Assembly: GCA_020631735.1 (NCBI GenBank)
Contig: CM036179.1
Span: 19,769,063 to 19,833,062, forward strand
Length of the DNA: 64,000 nucleotides
From: Saccharum officinarum
Taxonomy: Eukaryota; Streptophyta; Magnoliopsida; Poales; Poaceae
Direction: 5' to 3'
Made by a program: the position numbers and the translations under genes. The notes below the pieces were generated by a model. It searched no databases and was not told where the DNA came from. It saw nothing but the letters and a program-made list of their open reading frames with translations. This document shows, one piece after another, positions 36,110-48,066 of this stretch. Numbering within the stretch: the stretch's first letter is position 1; every line of letters begins with the position of its first letter.

Positions 36110-36850
36110 AATACGGCGCTGCTAGCGTCCGGACGTATGGACGCAGGCGCGCGTCCGGACGCCCTCATCCCCGCTCCCGAGCCCTTCTCCCTACGTCCTT
36201 CTTCCCCGAGTCCGACTAGCCCTCCCTTGCCCTCTATCACCGGCCACCGCCCCACCGCCGCGGTGCGGTAGGGTCTTGCCAGAGCTGCTCAGCCGCGAGC
36301 AAGACCCTACCACGCACGCGGCGGCCTCCTTCTTCCCCTGCCCCACCCCTTCCCCTCACCGCTGCCATCTCCTTCAACTCCGACGAGCCTCCCCTGCCTG
36401 ACCTGGCTCGACTGCCCCTACCACCGCCAACTCTCCTAAGCCGCCCGACCACCATCCCCACCGACAGTCCTACCTACCTCCCCGGCCGGGCCCTTTTGCA
36501 CCCACCAGAGTTGGAGAAGAAAGAAAAGAAGAGCTCGCTAGAACCCTAGCCACCGCCACATCCCTCAGATCCAAAGAAGGAGGAGGAGGACTCAGATCCA
36601 AAGGAGGAGGAACAACCTACCTCGTCGGAGTCACCGCCGTCCTCGTCTTCGGTGGTGGAGTGGGAGCCGGGTCGCTGGGAAGCGCTGGGTCGCAATGGAG
36701 GTCGCAGAGGGGGAGGGAGGGAGGGAGCGCGGGCGGTGAGGCGGCAGCAAGCTGGGCGCGAAGGCCGGAGCGGGCGCCGTAGAGGCGTCGTGCGGGGGGT
36801 GGATTGGTGGAGTAGGCGTCCGACTCGGGCGGACGCCCGTGAATAAGCAT
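36110..36850. other. GC-rich block with gcgtccgg-type ends, unassigned
   Basis: A CpG-rich stretch that starts with gcgtccggacg and ends with gcggacgcccgtg, giving weakly inverted borders. The overlapping ORFs are low-complexity (Pro/Arg/Gly/Ser) on both strands and are best read as composition effects. It may be the 5' region of a decayed gene or an unclassified element; I cannot decide. Confidence 0.35.
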
Positions 36851-37316
36851 TACCCAAAAAATGACTCATTCAGATATGAGATGTGCATTCTTTTTTTATA
36901 TGATGGCAGCACCTAATAGCGCTTGGTAATAAAGATGTGAATATCTATGGAACTAGAGTCCATAAATGTTAAGACAGTTTTAGGGTAACATCCACCAGAT
37001 TGAGAAAAGAGATCTCTCTCTATATTCTTGTAAAAAGGGATTTATAGACAAAACGAGAGCTCCAGCAGATCTCCTTTCTCTATATTTTTCTCGATTAAGA
37101 AAATCCCTCTCAACCCCTCAAATAAAAGGGAGAGCAACTGATCTCCTTTGTCTTTCTCTCTCACACCGAAGCACACAGAACGATCATCCATGATCGCGCG
37201 CAACTTCGGCGACCTACCACTGCGCACAGCTCCTCCGGACCACCACCACCACCACGGACCGTTGTTTTGGGTCACCATCGTTGTTCCACCATTGCTGCTC
37301 TAGGTGCTGCCCTCAC
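36851..37316. other. Unassigned sequence left of the compound Sirevirus
   Basis: It contains imperfect repeats of an agatctcctttctct-like motif near 37065 and 37140 and a (cca)n run near 37240. No gene or transposon boundary could be assigned. Confidence 0.35.
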
Positions 37317-38429
37317 GCCGAGCCATTGCGCCGGCCAACGAGTATTTATAGACGTACCCCTTCGAATATAGCCGTTAGAAACTTAAACAGCCGAAATCGG
37401 GCAGACCGGACGCGCTGGTCCAACTGACCGGACGCGCCGGTCGCCCAACGGCTAAGTCGTGAAGAACTGACCGGACGCGCTGGTCCAAACGACCGGACGC
37501 GCTGGTCGCCCAACGGCTAACTGCGAAGCAACGACCGGACGCGCTGGTCCAACTGACCGGACGCGCCGGGAACGACCGGACGCGCTGGTCACGTGCAGGA
37601 CCGGACGCGCTGGTCGCCTGAGCAGCGCTCAACGAAACAGTGACCGGACGCGCTTAAGAAGATGACCGGACGCGACAGTGCCAGCGTCCGGTTAGAGTCC
37701 AGTAAGCTCCCTGGACGACCGGACGCGTCCGATCATCAGTGACCGGACGCGCCTCGCGTCCGATCATCGAACTGAAAAACGCGCAGACACTGAACACTGA
37801 CCGGACGCGTCCGGTCCTGCAAGGACCGCGTCCGGTGCAGCGTCCGGTCACCTCTGTGACCTCCGTTCGCCCCCGTTTCTTTTCGGACTTCCGGCGTAGT
37901 GGAAAATAGGCATTTCATTTCTCCAAAATTGCCTGAATCCCGCGCTCGCACGCTCGGCGGGAGGGAGAGATGACCCCAAACCCTCTCTACCGCTTAAACT
38001 TCACCGCCATCGCAAATGTGCTAACACCACCAAGTGATCTCAACATATGTGAGTGTGTTAGCATTTTCACAATCATTTTTCGAGGCGATATTAGTTCTAT
38101 CCAAATGCATATGATCATGAAATGCACATCTAGAGGCACTTAGGAGTTCAATAGCCGCGTCATTCCCCTCTTTATAGTACAGCTATCTATCCTATAATGT
38201 AACCACACCCACTAGGTGTCTTGGTTACTAAAACACAACCCTTAAGCATATACCTTTGCCTTGATCACATAGGGTTGCGTCCAAATCCAAGTGTGGCCAT
38301 CATGATCACCATGTCCATCTTGCCACCAACCTTGGAATGTACTAATCCTCATATGCTACATACAACTTAGGCATAGGATTAGTACTTAGGCATTGTCACT
38401 AATTACCAACACCAAACATAGGACTTTCA
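37317..38429 (-). repeat. 3' LTR of element A, U3-side part only
   Basis: Matches 45802-46889: TATA-like tatttata (37343-37350), the palindromic array (about 37400-37850), the conserved block near 37870-37970, and the terminus ggactttca. Similarity fades left of about 37317, just past the inferred transcription start, so R/U5 is missing or strongly diverged. Confidence 0.8.
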
Positions 38430-39471
38430 ATCTCCCCCTTGTTGGTAATTGGTGACAAACCTTTCACAAAGATGTTATGATAATATTTTTGATTGAACCC
38501 ATGTCACATTGTCCAAGTATATTACCATGTGTAAGAATTATGGACATGTGATCATGAATTCAAATTGATAGCAATAGCTCCCCCTACATGTATGCTATAT
38601 GTTTGGATTTTGGAAGCATACATGTTAGATAGGAAAAAAATATAGGAGCATTGACTACCAATAGGTGCTAAGTGTTTTAGATTATAGACCTTTGAAGCGT
38701 GATACCATCGGAGTAGCGATAAACACCATTCAAATTATACTAGCAAGTCACCACACAAGCAAAGTATTGGAGAAAAAGAAATGCATAACTATGCATCATA
38801 CATATGAATTGCACATGGAAATGCAACATTCATGTTTAAGAGCTTGCTCCCCCTACTTGTGTGCTCAAAATTTTAGTTGATCCCCTTCTTTTATCAAAAT
38901 TTCCCCCTTTAGGATTTATCTTTCTGAACAACATTTTCTCCCCCACAACATTTTCTCCCCCTTTGAGTTCTATCTTTGTGAACAACATTTTCTCCCCCTT
39001 TGGGTTCTATCTTTGTGAACAACATTTTCTCCCCCTTTGGCACCAATAACCACAAGGGACCAATTTTAGATAGATTATCATATTAAATTATGGGGTGAGG
39101 ATCAAGTTTATGATTCAACCTAGATTGCTTGCATAAAATGCTTCGGTTTGATCCAAGGGCAAGCTTCTTCACACCTCACTAGAAGGGTTATCATGCACCA
39201 TGTTGAAGCAAATATTTAGTCAAGTTTTCTAGATTAAATACTTAGGATCACAAGCTATTTAAACAAGTTATATGCAACCACTAGATCATACAAGTCATGG
39301 AAACAATAGTGGCACCATATAAACTTCAAATTCATTTGACTTTCATGAATGAGCCTAGAACATGTAAATTATGACTAGATGCACTAAACAAGTCCTTAGC
39401 ATAGAATGTATGACATGTCAACCAAATGTACCTTAGGGCTCGAAGGAGAGGCATGTCATATATGGGGTGCA
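38430..39471 (-). promoter_or_regulatory. Polypurine-tract array and 3' non-coding region of element A
   Basis: The LTR-adjacent tract (minus-strand CAAGGGGGAGAT) is followed by further G-runs near 38578 and 38848. A cluster at about 38900-39040 has a ~37 bp unit, ttttctccccc plus tatctttgtgaacaaca, repeated about three times. In element orientation these are repeated polypurine tracts, a Sirevirus hallmark. No ORF of note. Confidence 0.75.
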
Positions 39472-42400
39472 TCAACTCATGTTGGAGAAGTCAAGTATGT
39501 TCAACTCATTCTTTAGCTTGTGAAATCTTTTCTCATCAAGTGGCTTGGTGAATAGATCGGCTAGTTGATCTTCGGTGCCCACACTCTCAATAGCAATGTC
39601 ACCCTTTTGTTGATGATCTCTAATAAAGTGATGACGAACATCAATATGCTTTGTTCTTTGATGTTAAACCGGATTGTTGGTTAGCTTCACGGCACTTTCA
39701 TTGTCACATAGCAATGGCACATTCTTAAAGTTGATTCCAAAATCTTTCAATGTTGCCTTCATCCATAAGATTTGTGCACAACAACTACCCGCGGCGATGT
39801 ATTCGGCTTCGGCGGTAGATAGTGCAATACTATTTTGTTTCTTGGATGACCATGAGACAAGTGATCTTCCCAACAATTGACAAGTCCCGGAAGTGCTCTT
39901 TCTCTCCACTTTGTCACCGGCATAGTCGGAATCCGAATATCCAACTAGCTCAAAGCTTGCACCTTTGGGATACCACAATCCAACATCTTGTGTATGCTTT
40001 ATGTACCTCAATATTCTCTTTGTTGCCTTCAAATGACTTTCTCTTGGTGAGGCTTGAAATCTTGCACACATGCATACACTAAACATTACATCGGGCCTTG
40101 ATGCCGTCACATAGAGTAGGCTACCAATCATTGATCTATATAGCTTTTGATCCACCATGTTGCCACTCTTGTCACTATCCAAACTTCCACTAGTGCTCAT
40201 TGGGGTTGTAATACTCTTTGCATCTTCCATGCCAAACTTCTTGAGCATATCTTTGATGTACTTAGTTTGGCTTACAAATGTTCCTTCCTTCATTTGTTTG
40301 ATTTGAAGTCCAAGAAAGAAACTAAGTTCACCAATCATTGACATTTCAAATTCCTTTGCCATCATTTTCCCAAACTCATCACAATAATCTTGATTGGTTG
40401 AACCGAATATGATATCATCAACATATATTTGCAACACAAACAAGTCTTTCCCAATCTTCTTGGTGAATAGTGTTGTATCAACTTTGCCCATGACAAATCC
40501 TTTAGATAGCAAGAAGTCCCTCAATCTTTCATACCATGCTCTAGGTGCTTGCTTCAATCCATACAAAGCTTTTCTCAACTTGTATACATGATTGAGTTTC
40601 TTGTCATCTTCAAAACCGGGAGGTTGCTCCACATACACCTCCTCTTGAATGTACCCATTGAGAAATGCACTCTTTACATCCATTTGATATAGCTTGATAT
40701 TGTGAGCACAAGCATAGGCAAGTAAGATCCTAATTGCTTCCAATCTTGCAACCGGGGCATAAGTTTCACCAAAGTCAAGACCCTCTATTTGTGTGTAACC
40801 TTGAGCCACTAGTCTTGCTTTGTTCCTTACTACTATCCCATCTTGATCTTGCTTGTTGCGAAAGACCCATCTTGTTCCAATGACATTGTGATCCTTAGGC
40901 CTTTCAACTAGTTCCCATACTTCATTTCTCTTGAAGTTGTTGAGCTCTTCATGCATTGCATTTACCCAATCCGGATCTCTCAATGCTCTATCAATGTCCT
41001 TGGGTTCTTCCATTGACACAAAAGATGAGTGAGCACAAAACGATGCCAATCTTGATCTAGTTTGAACTCCTCTTTGTATGTCACCAATGATGGAATCCAA
41101 TGGATGGTCTCTTGCAATGTTAGTTGGTTGAAGCACTTGGACTTGATTGCTTGGATGTTGATGTTGATCATGAGTTGGAGATGATGAACTAGCCACTTGT
41201 TGATTTTGTTGCACTTGAGATGATGTACTAGCTTGATTTTGCATTAGAGAACCACTAGCTTGTGTAATTGGACTTTGGAGCACTTGATCTTTGTTGTCAT
41301 CCACATCAATCACTTGCTTTGGCCTAATATCACCAATATCCATTTCTTTCATAGCATTAGTCAATTGAGTTCCTCTCACATCATCCAAGTTATCTTCCTC
41401 ATCTTGAGAACCATTTGTTTCATCAAACTCAACATCATGCACTTCTTCAAGTAAACCACTAGCCAAATTCCAAACTCTATAAGCTTTGCTAGTAGTTGAG
41501 TAACCAAGTAGGAAGCCTTCATCACATTTCTTCTCAAACTTGCTCAATCTAGTGCCCTTCTTCAAGATGTAGCATTTGCAACCAAATACCCGAAAGTATG
41601 CAATGTTGGGCTTTCTTCCATTTAAGATCTCATATGGTGTCTTCTCTAGGAACTTGTGGCAATAGAGACGGTTGCTATAGAAGCAAGCCGTGTTGATTGC
41701 TTCGGCCCAAAATGAATGACTCACATTATACTCATTCAACATTGATCTTGCCATATCAATTAAGGTTCTATTTTCCTTCAACTAGGCCATTTGATTGAGG
41801 TGTATACTTGGCCGAGAATTGATGCTTGATTCCAAGCTCCTCACATAGCTCATCAACTCTTGTGTTTCTAAACTCACTTCCATTGTCACTTCTTACTTTC
41901 TTGATTGTGGTCTCAAACTCATTTTGCACTCTCTTGATGAACTTCTTGAATATGTCAAATACATCACTCTTGTCCACAAGAAAGAATACCCATGTGTATC
42001 TAGTGAAATCATCCACAATCACAAAACCATACTTGTTGCCACCAATGCTTGTGTATGTAGTTGGCCCAAATAGATCCATGTGCAACAACTCAAATGCCTT
42101 GGAAGTACTCATAATGCTCTTCAATGGATGAGTGTTGCCTACTTGCTTTCCGGCTTGACATGCACTACATAGCTTATCTTTCTCAAATGTGACATCCTTC
42201 AAGCCTCTAACTAAGTCATGCTTCACTAACTTGTTCAATTGCTTCATGCCAACATGACCAAGTCTTCTATGCCATAACCAACCCATACTTGATTTGGTGA
42301 GCAAGCATGTTGAAAGTTGAGTGTCACTAGCATTGAAATCAACCAAGTATAGATTCTCATATCTAAAGCCTTTGAAGATCAAGTTAGAGCCATCAACACT

Positions 42401-42715
42401 AACTATCTCCACATCATCAACACCAAATATGCACTTGAAACCGAGATCACACAATTGAGCAACCGACAACAAGTTGAATTGAGCTTTTCAACTAGTAGCA
42501 CATTGGAAATGCTATGATCATTTGAGATTGCAATCCTTCCAAGAGCCTTTACATCACCCTTGCTATTGTCACCAAATGTGATGCTATCAATGCCACTATC
42601 ATTTGATTTGAGAGAGTTGAACATTCTTGAATCACCGGTCATATGTTGAGAGCATCCACTATCAAGCACCCAATGCCTTCCTCCGGCCTTGTAATTTACC
42701 TACAAAACAAATTAA
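39472..42715 (-). pseudogene. pol: Ty1/copia pol of element A: protease, integrase, RT, RNase H (broken)
   Basis: On the minus strand: protease with DSGCSQHMTG near 42665-42636; a GAG-pre-integrase segment (WLWHRRLGHVG); an integrase core with MDLFGP, SDNGSEF and NGLVE; RT with YVDD at 40414-40425; and RNase H with SDSDYAG and STAEAEY. The domain order protease-integrase-RT-RNase H is that of Ty1/copia. Breaks: a frameshift near 42475 after the protease, a ~2-base loss near 41775 in the integrase just after the catalytic Glu, and a stop at 39664 in RNase H where element B has a Gln codon. The frame resumes and ends at 39472-39474. It is not functional as assembled. Confidence 0.92.
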
Positions 42716-44896
42716 TATTTCTTAGGTACCCATACTTGCTTGGGTCCTTGGAGGTTAGTCACTAAGCTCTTTGGTACCCAAATGGCCTTCTTCTTTGGGC
42801 CCACAATTGGTGTACCAACAAACCTAGCACGCACACCTTTCTCACCCTTGGTAAGCACATAACAAGAATCAAAAGGAATGTAAGGTACATTAGCATTTTT
42901 CTTGTTCTTGTTCATTTTATTGCAATTAATCTCTAGATGCCCAACTTGCTTGCATCTATTGCAATAACGACCATTGCTCTTCACAAAGCTAGGCTTGTGA
43001 GTTGCAAAGGCCGCCTTGCCCTTCTTGGGAGTATAGCCCAAACCCTCTTTGTTAAGAGAGAACCTTTGGCTACCCAAGCATTTTAGCAAGCGAGCATCCC
43101 CACCATAGGCATTGCCTAATGCACGGGTGAGATCATCCACCTCTCTCTTGAGAGTCTTATTCTCAACCATAAGTGATGAATCACTAGTAGTAGAGGTAGA
43201 GTTGGTTGTGGTGGATGATGATGAGCTACATGAAGCATTAGTCGGACCAACAAATAAAGAGTCATCAATAATATCACATGTTAGTCCAATATCACAAGTG
43301 ACAATCACTTGCTCCTCCTTAGCTTCCTTCATGAGCTTCTCCAACTTGAGGTCCTTCTCCTTGATGAGCTCAAGTAGAGAGGAGTGGGCTTCCTCAAGCC
43401 TAGTGTGAGCAACTTCAAGGTCCTCGTGGTCTTCCTTTAGACACTCACGAGAGGCCTCTAGCTCATCAAAGGATTTCCTAAGAGCTTTGAGCTCTTGTTC
43501 AATTCCTTTGCACTCCTTACTCTTTTTGAGAGCAAGAAGCTCCTCCATCAAGGCATCATTTTCATTGCACTTAGCAATGAACTCTTGTTCCAAGATTTTG
43601 TATTTCTTGGTTGTTCTCTTGTAGCCCTTGCTCATTTGATCTATTACCCCTAATAGATCATCCTTGGAGTAGTCCTCATCCTCCTCATCATCACTCCTAC
43701 AATCATCACTAGCACAAGAATCATCATCACTATCATCATATTTTACCTTGGTAGGCTTAGCCATAAGGCATGTCGATGTAGTGTCGAAGATGGATAGCTT
43801 GTTGGAGAGGGCGATGTTTGCAATAGCTCGCCGAGTGATCCTCTCATCATCACTAGAGCTTGCATAATCATCACTATCGGAGTTGTCACTATCCCAAGTG
43901 ACTACATAACCACCACCCTTCTTCTTCTTGTTGAAGGTGAAGCTCTTTTTTGTTTCTTCTCATTCTCTTTCTTGTTCTTCTTGAGCTTCAAGTCCCATTA
44001 TGAAGTCTCTTATCTTCATAGGGGCAATCCCCCACTATGTGATTGGGGTTATTGCAATTGTAGCAAAGGGTCTTTGCCTTTATAGTGTCTCTCCTCTTTC
44101 TTGCCCCATATCCTTTCTTCTTCATGAACCTTCCCATCTTGTGCACAAGGAGGGCCATGGTCTCATCATCGAATGGATCATCATCATCACTCTCCACCTT
44201 GCTCTTGCCCTTAGAGGATGAAGCCTTGAATGCAATGGGCTTCTCTTGCTTGACCTTGGTCTCCTTCTTCTCTTCTACCTCATCTTCATCATTATTGTAT
44301 TGGGCATCGGTCATTATATCTCCAAGCACATTGGTTGGTTTGACCTTGTCCAATCCCTCTCTAAAGATCATTCTTCTCAAGGTGGCAAACTTCTTGGGTA
44401 AGCACATCAAGAACTTGTGTGAGAAGTCCTTGTCCTCAATCTTCTCCCCAAGCCCCTTGAGATCATTGACAATGACTTGGAGCCTATAGAACATCTTCGG
44501 TATGGACTCATCATCCTTCATCTTGAAGCTTGCAAACTTATCCTTGAGCATATAGAGCTTGGCACTCTTTACCGTTGAAGTGTCCTCATATATTTCCTCT
44601 AATCTTGTCCAAAGCTCATTTGCCTTTTCAAGATCTTTGATTTGCTCAAATACTTTATCATCAACGGCATTATAGATTGTGTAAAGTGCCACCGTGTTGC
44701 ATTGTTTGTTGATGCGGTCATTGGGAGTGGGGTTTTCCTCATCAAGAATGATATATCCTTCTTTGGTCACATCCCAAACCTTCTCATGTATATTGCCTAG
44801 ATATTGCTTCATCTTTCTTTTCCAATGATCAAAGGAAGATACGCCATCAAAGAATGGAGGCTTGCCATTAACATGATTGAACATAACTTGAGCCAT
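42712..44896 (-). pseudogene. gag: Ty1/copia (Sirevirus) gag of element A, one frameshift
   Basis: It starts MAQVMFNHVNGKPPFFDG about 40 bp after the primer binding site. The first frame (44896-43988) covers the copia Gag domain and a CCHC knuckle (residues 278-291; 44024-44065). A frame change near 43950-43990 leads into the second frame, which includes 43764-42712. That part has acidic and coiled-coil segments, a second CCHC (CNRCKQVGHLEINC, 42922-42963), a Lys-rich tail and a GPKQVWVPKKY end. The stop TAA (42712-42714) is followed nine bases later by TAG (42700-42702), after which pol is open in the same frame. The role is particle assembly and RNA binding. Confidence 0.88.
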
Positions 44897-44935
44897 CTTA
44901 CACCAAGGTTGTTAAGCCTTACAAACGGTGACCAC

Positions 44936-44948
44936 GGCTCCGATACCA
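44936..44948 (-). promoter_or_regulatory. Primer binding site of element A
   Basis: The minus strand reads TGGTATCGGAGCC two bases after the LTR end, complementary to initiator Met tRNA apart from one wobble-compatible G. Confidence 0.85.
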
Positions 44949-44950
44949 CT

Positions 44951-46889
44951 TGAAAGGTCTTGATGGCTAGAGGGGGGTGAATAGCCTATTAAAATTTTCT
45001 ACAAAGACAAGCTAAACAAGTTTATCAATAAAACAAATAGCGAGATGCGAGTTTTGCTTAGCCTACGGGTGTTTGCAAGCCACCTAACCAATTCACAATT
45101 CTAGTGTATTTGCACTCAACCGCACAAGTCAAACCGAGATGGAAACTACAACTAGCAAGCTACACAAATAAGCTACTTAGCAAAGATAACTAAGAAATTA
45201 GTACAGAGAGAGATAGGAGGGTATCACCGAGGGGCGAAGAATTGAGCCAACCAATCAATATAATCAAGAGATGAATACCGAGATAACCGAACACCGGGAT
45301 CAATCAATCACAATATGAAAGTGATGACACGAAGATTTTATCCCGAGGTTCACGTGCTTGCCGGCACGCTAGTCCCCGTTGTGTCCCTCTTCACCACGTG
45401 GTTCGGTGGCTAATCGGTCACACACCGAGCCTCTCAAAAGGCGCCACAAGAACCTACCAAATGGCAAAAGGTTGCAATGACACGAAGCAATTTACTAATG
45501 TTGCCTTTGGCGCTTCACCGAGGTAGGCACAAACCCCTCACAATCACCGGAGGTGGCCAAGAACAAACACCAACTCTTGCCAACGCCTCCAAGCTGCTCC
45601 AAGCCGTCTAGGTGGCGGCAACCACCAAGAGAAACAAGAATCCCGCAGCAAATCAACCACCAAGTGCCAACTAGATGCTATCTCACAATGCAAATGCACT
45701 TGGATCACTCAATCTCACTTCGAATATGCAAAGAAGCAAGAGAGATGAGTGGGGGAGTTGCTTAGCTCAAAGTGCTCACAAGTATGTCAAATGTTCGAGA
45801 GAGAGAGCCTTGAGCCGTCCAACGAGTATTTATAGACGTACCCCTTCGAATATAGCCGTTAGAAACTTTAAACAGCTGAAATCGCGTTGACCGGACGCGC
45901 TGGTCCAACTGACCGGACGCGCCGGTCGCGCAACGGCTAGTTTCGCAACACTGACGGACGCGCCGGTCGCGCAACGGTACTTTTTGAAACACTGACCGGA
46001 CGCGCGGTCGCAACGACCGACGCGCTGGTCACGACCGGACGCGCCGGTCCCGTGACTGACCGGACGCGCCGGTCAGCACTGAGTCGCACAAAACGAACCA
46101 GTGACCGAACGCGCTGAAGAACTGACCGGACGCCACAGTACCCGCGTCCGGTCGGAGTCCAGTAAGCTCCCTGGACGACCGGACGCGTCCGGTCGCCTAT
46201 GACCGGACGCGCCTCGCGTCCGATCAGACAACTGAAAAACGCGCAGACACTGGACACTGACCGGACGCGTCCGGTCACACCGTGACCGCGTCCGGTGCAG
46301 CGTCCGGTCACCATTGTGACCTCCGTTCGCTTCCGTTTCTTTTTCTGACTTCTGGCGTAGTGGAAAATAGGCATTTCATATCCCCGAAATCGCCTGAATC
46401 CCGCGCTCGCACGCTCGGCGGGAGGGAGAGAAGACCCAAACCCTCTCTACCGCTCAAACTCCAATGCCGTCGTAAATGTGCTAACATCACCAAGTGATCA
46501 CGTCATGTGTGAGTGTGTTAGCATTTTCACAATCATTTTTCGAGGCGATATTAGTTCTATCCAAATGCATATGATCATGAAATGCACATCTAGAGGCACT
46601 TAGGAGTTCAATAGCCGCGTCATTCCCCTCTTTATAGTACGGCTATCTATCCTATAATGTAACCACACCCACTAGGTGTCTTGGTTACTAAAACACAACC
46701 CTTAAGCATATACCTTTGCCTTGATCACATAGGGTTGCGTCCAAATCCAAGTGTGGCCATTATGATCACCATGTCCATCTTGCCACCAACCTTGGAATGT
46801 GCTAATCCTCATATGCTACATACAACTTAGGCATAGGATTAGTACTTAGGTATTGTCACTAATTACCAACACCAAACATAGGACTTTCA
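44951..46889 (-). repeat. Central LTR (5' LTR of A, 3' LTR of B)
   Basis: 1939 bp, plus-strand tgaaagg...gactttca. It holds the TATA-like box at 45827-45834 (tatttata), the CCGGACGC array at about 45890-46310, and the block conserved among Sirevirus families at about 46330-46440. It is followed at once by a polypurine tract belonging to element B. Confidence 0.88.
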
Positions 46890-48066
46890 ATCTCCCCCTT
46901 GTTGGTAATTGGTGACAACCCTTTCACAAAGATGTTATAATAAAATTTTGATTGAACCCATGTCACATTGTCCAAGTATATTACCATGTGTAAGAATTAT
47001 GGACATGTGATCATGAATTCAAATTGATAGCAATGGCTCCCCCTACATGTATGCTATATGTTTGGATTTTGGAAGCATACATGTTAGATAGGAAAGATTA
47101 GAAGCATTGTCTACCAATAGGTGCTAAGTGTTTTAGATTATAGACCTTTGAAGCGTGATACCATCGGAGTTGCGATAAACACCATCTTAGCACCTTGTGT
47201 AGTTAGATTCCACTTGGAAAAGCACAAATATAACTAGAAACCTCGTGAGATCAACATTATAAGCAAGGTTCTAGTACCACTTTGAAAAACATGAAGCAAG
47301 AAAAATCTAACTACTTCCTATTCATGCTAGTACCCAATGCATGATTCAAATTATACTAGCAAGTCACCACACAAGCAATGTATCGGAGAAAACGAAATGC
47401 ATAACTATGCATCATACATATGAAGTGCACATAGAAATGCAACATTCATGTTTAAGAGCTTGCTCCCCCTACTTGTGTGCTCAAAATTTTAGTTGATCCC
47501 CTTCTTTTATCAATTCTCCCCTTTGTTTTCTCCCCTTTTAGAATCTATCTTTGTGAACAACATTTTCTCCCCCACAACATTTTCTTCCCTTTGAGTTCTA
47601 TCTTTGTGAACTATATTTTCTCCCCCTTTGGCACCAATTGACCACAAGGAGCAAACTTTAGATAGATTATCATGTTGAAATATGGGGTGAGGATCAAGTT
47701 TATGATTCAACCTAGATTGCTTGCATAAATAAAATACTTCGGTTTGATCCAAGGGCAAGCTTCTTCACACCTCACTAGAAGGGTTATCATGCACCATGTT
47801 GAAGCAAATATTTAGACAAGTTTTCTAGATTAAATACTTAGGATCACAAGCAACTTAAACAAGTTATATGCTACCACTAGATCATCCAAGTCATGAAAAC
47901 AATAGTGGTACCATATAAACTTCAAATTCATTAGATTTTCATGAATGAGCCTAGAACATATAAATTATGACTAGATGCACTAAACAAGTCCTTAGCATAG
48001 AATGTATGACATGTCAACCAATTGTACTTAGGGCTCGAAGGAGAGGCATGTCATATATGGGGTGCA
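46890..48066 (-). promoter_or_regulatory. Polypurine tracts and 3' non-coding region of element B
   Basis: Close match to 38430-39471, with tracts at 46891-46900, about 47038, 47462 and 47500-47630. The tandem unit near the last cluster is less regular than in element A. It also contains about 190 bp (near 47190-47380) not present in A. No ORF of note. Confidence 0.7.

Noticed and set aside
36110..36850. A host gene with Pro/Arg-rich proteins on both strands
   Set aside because: The frames overlap on both strands, are low-complexity and end without any domain. This is composition-driven.
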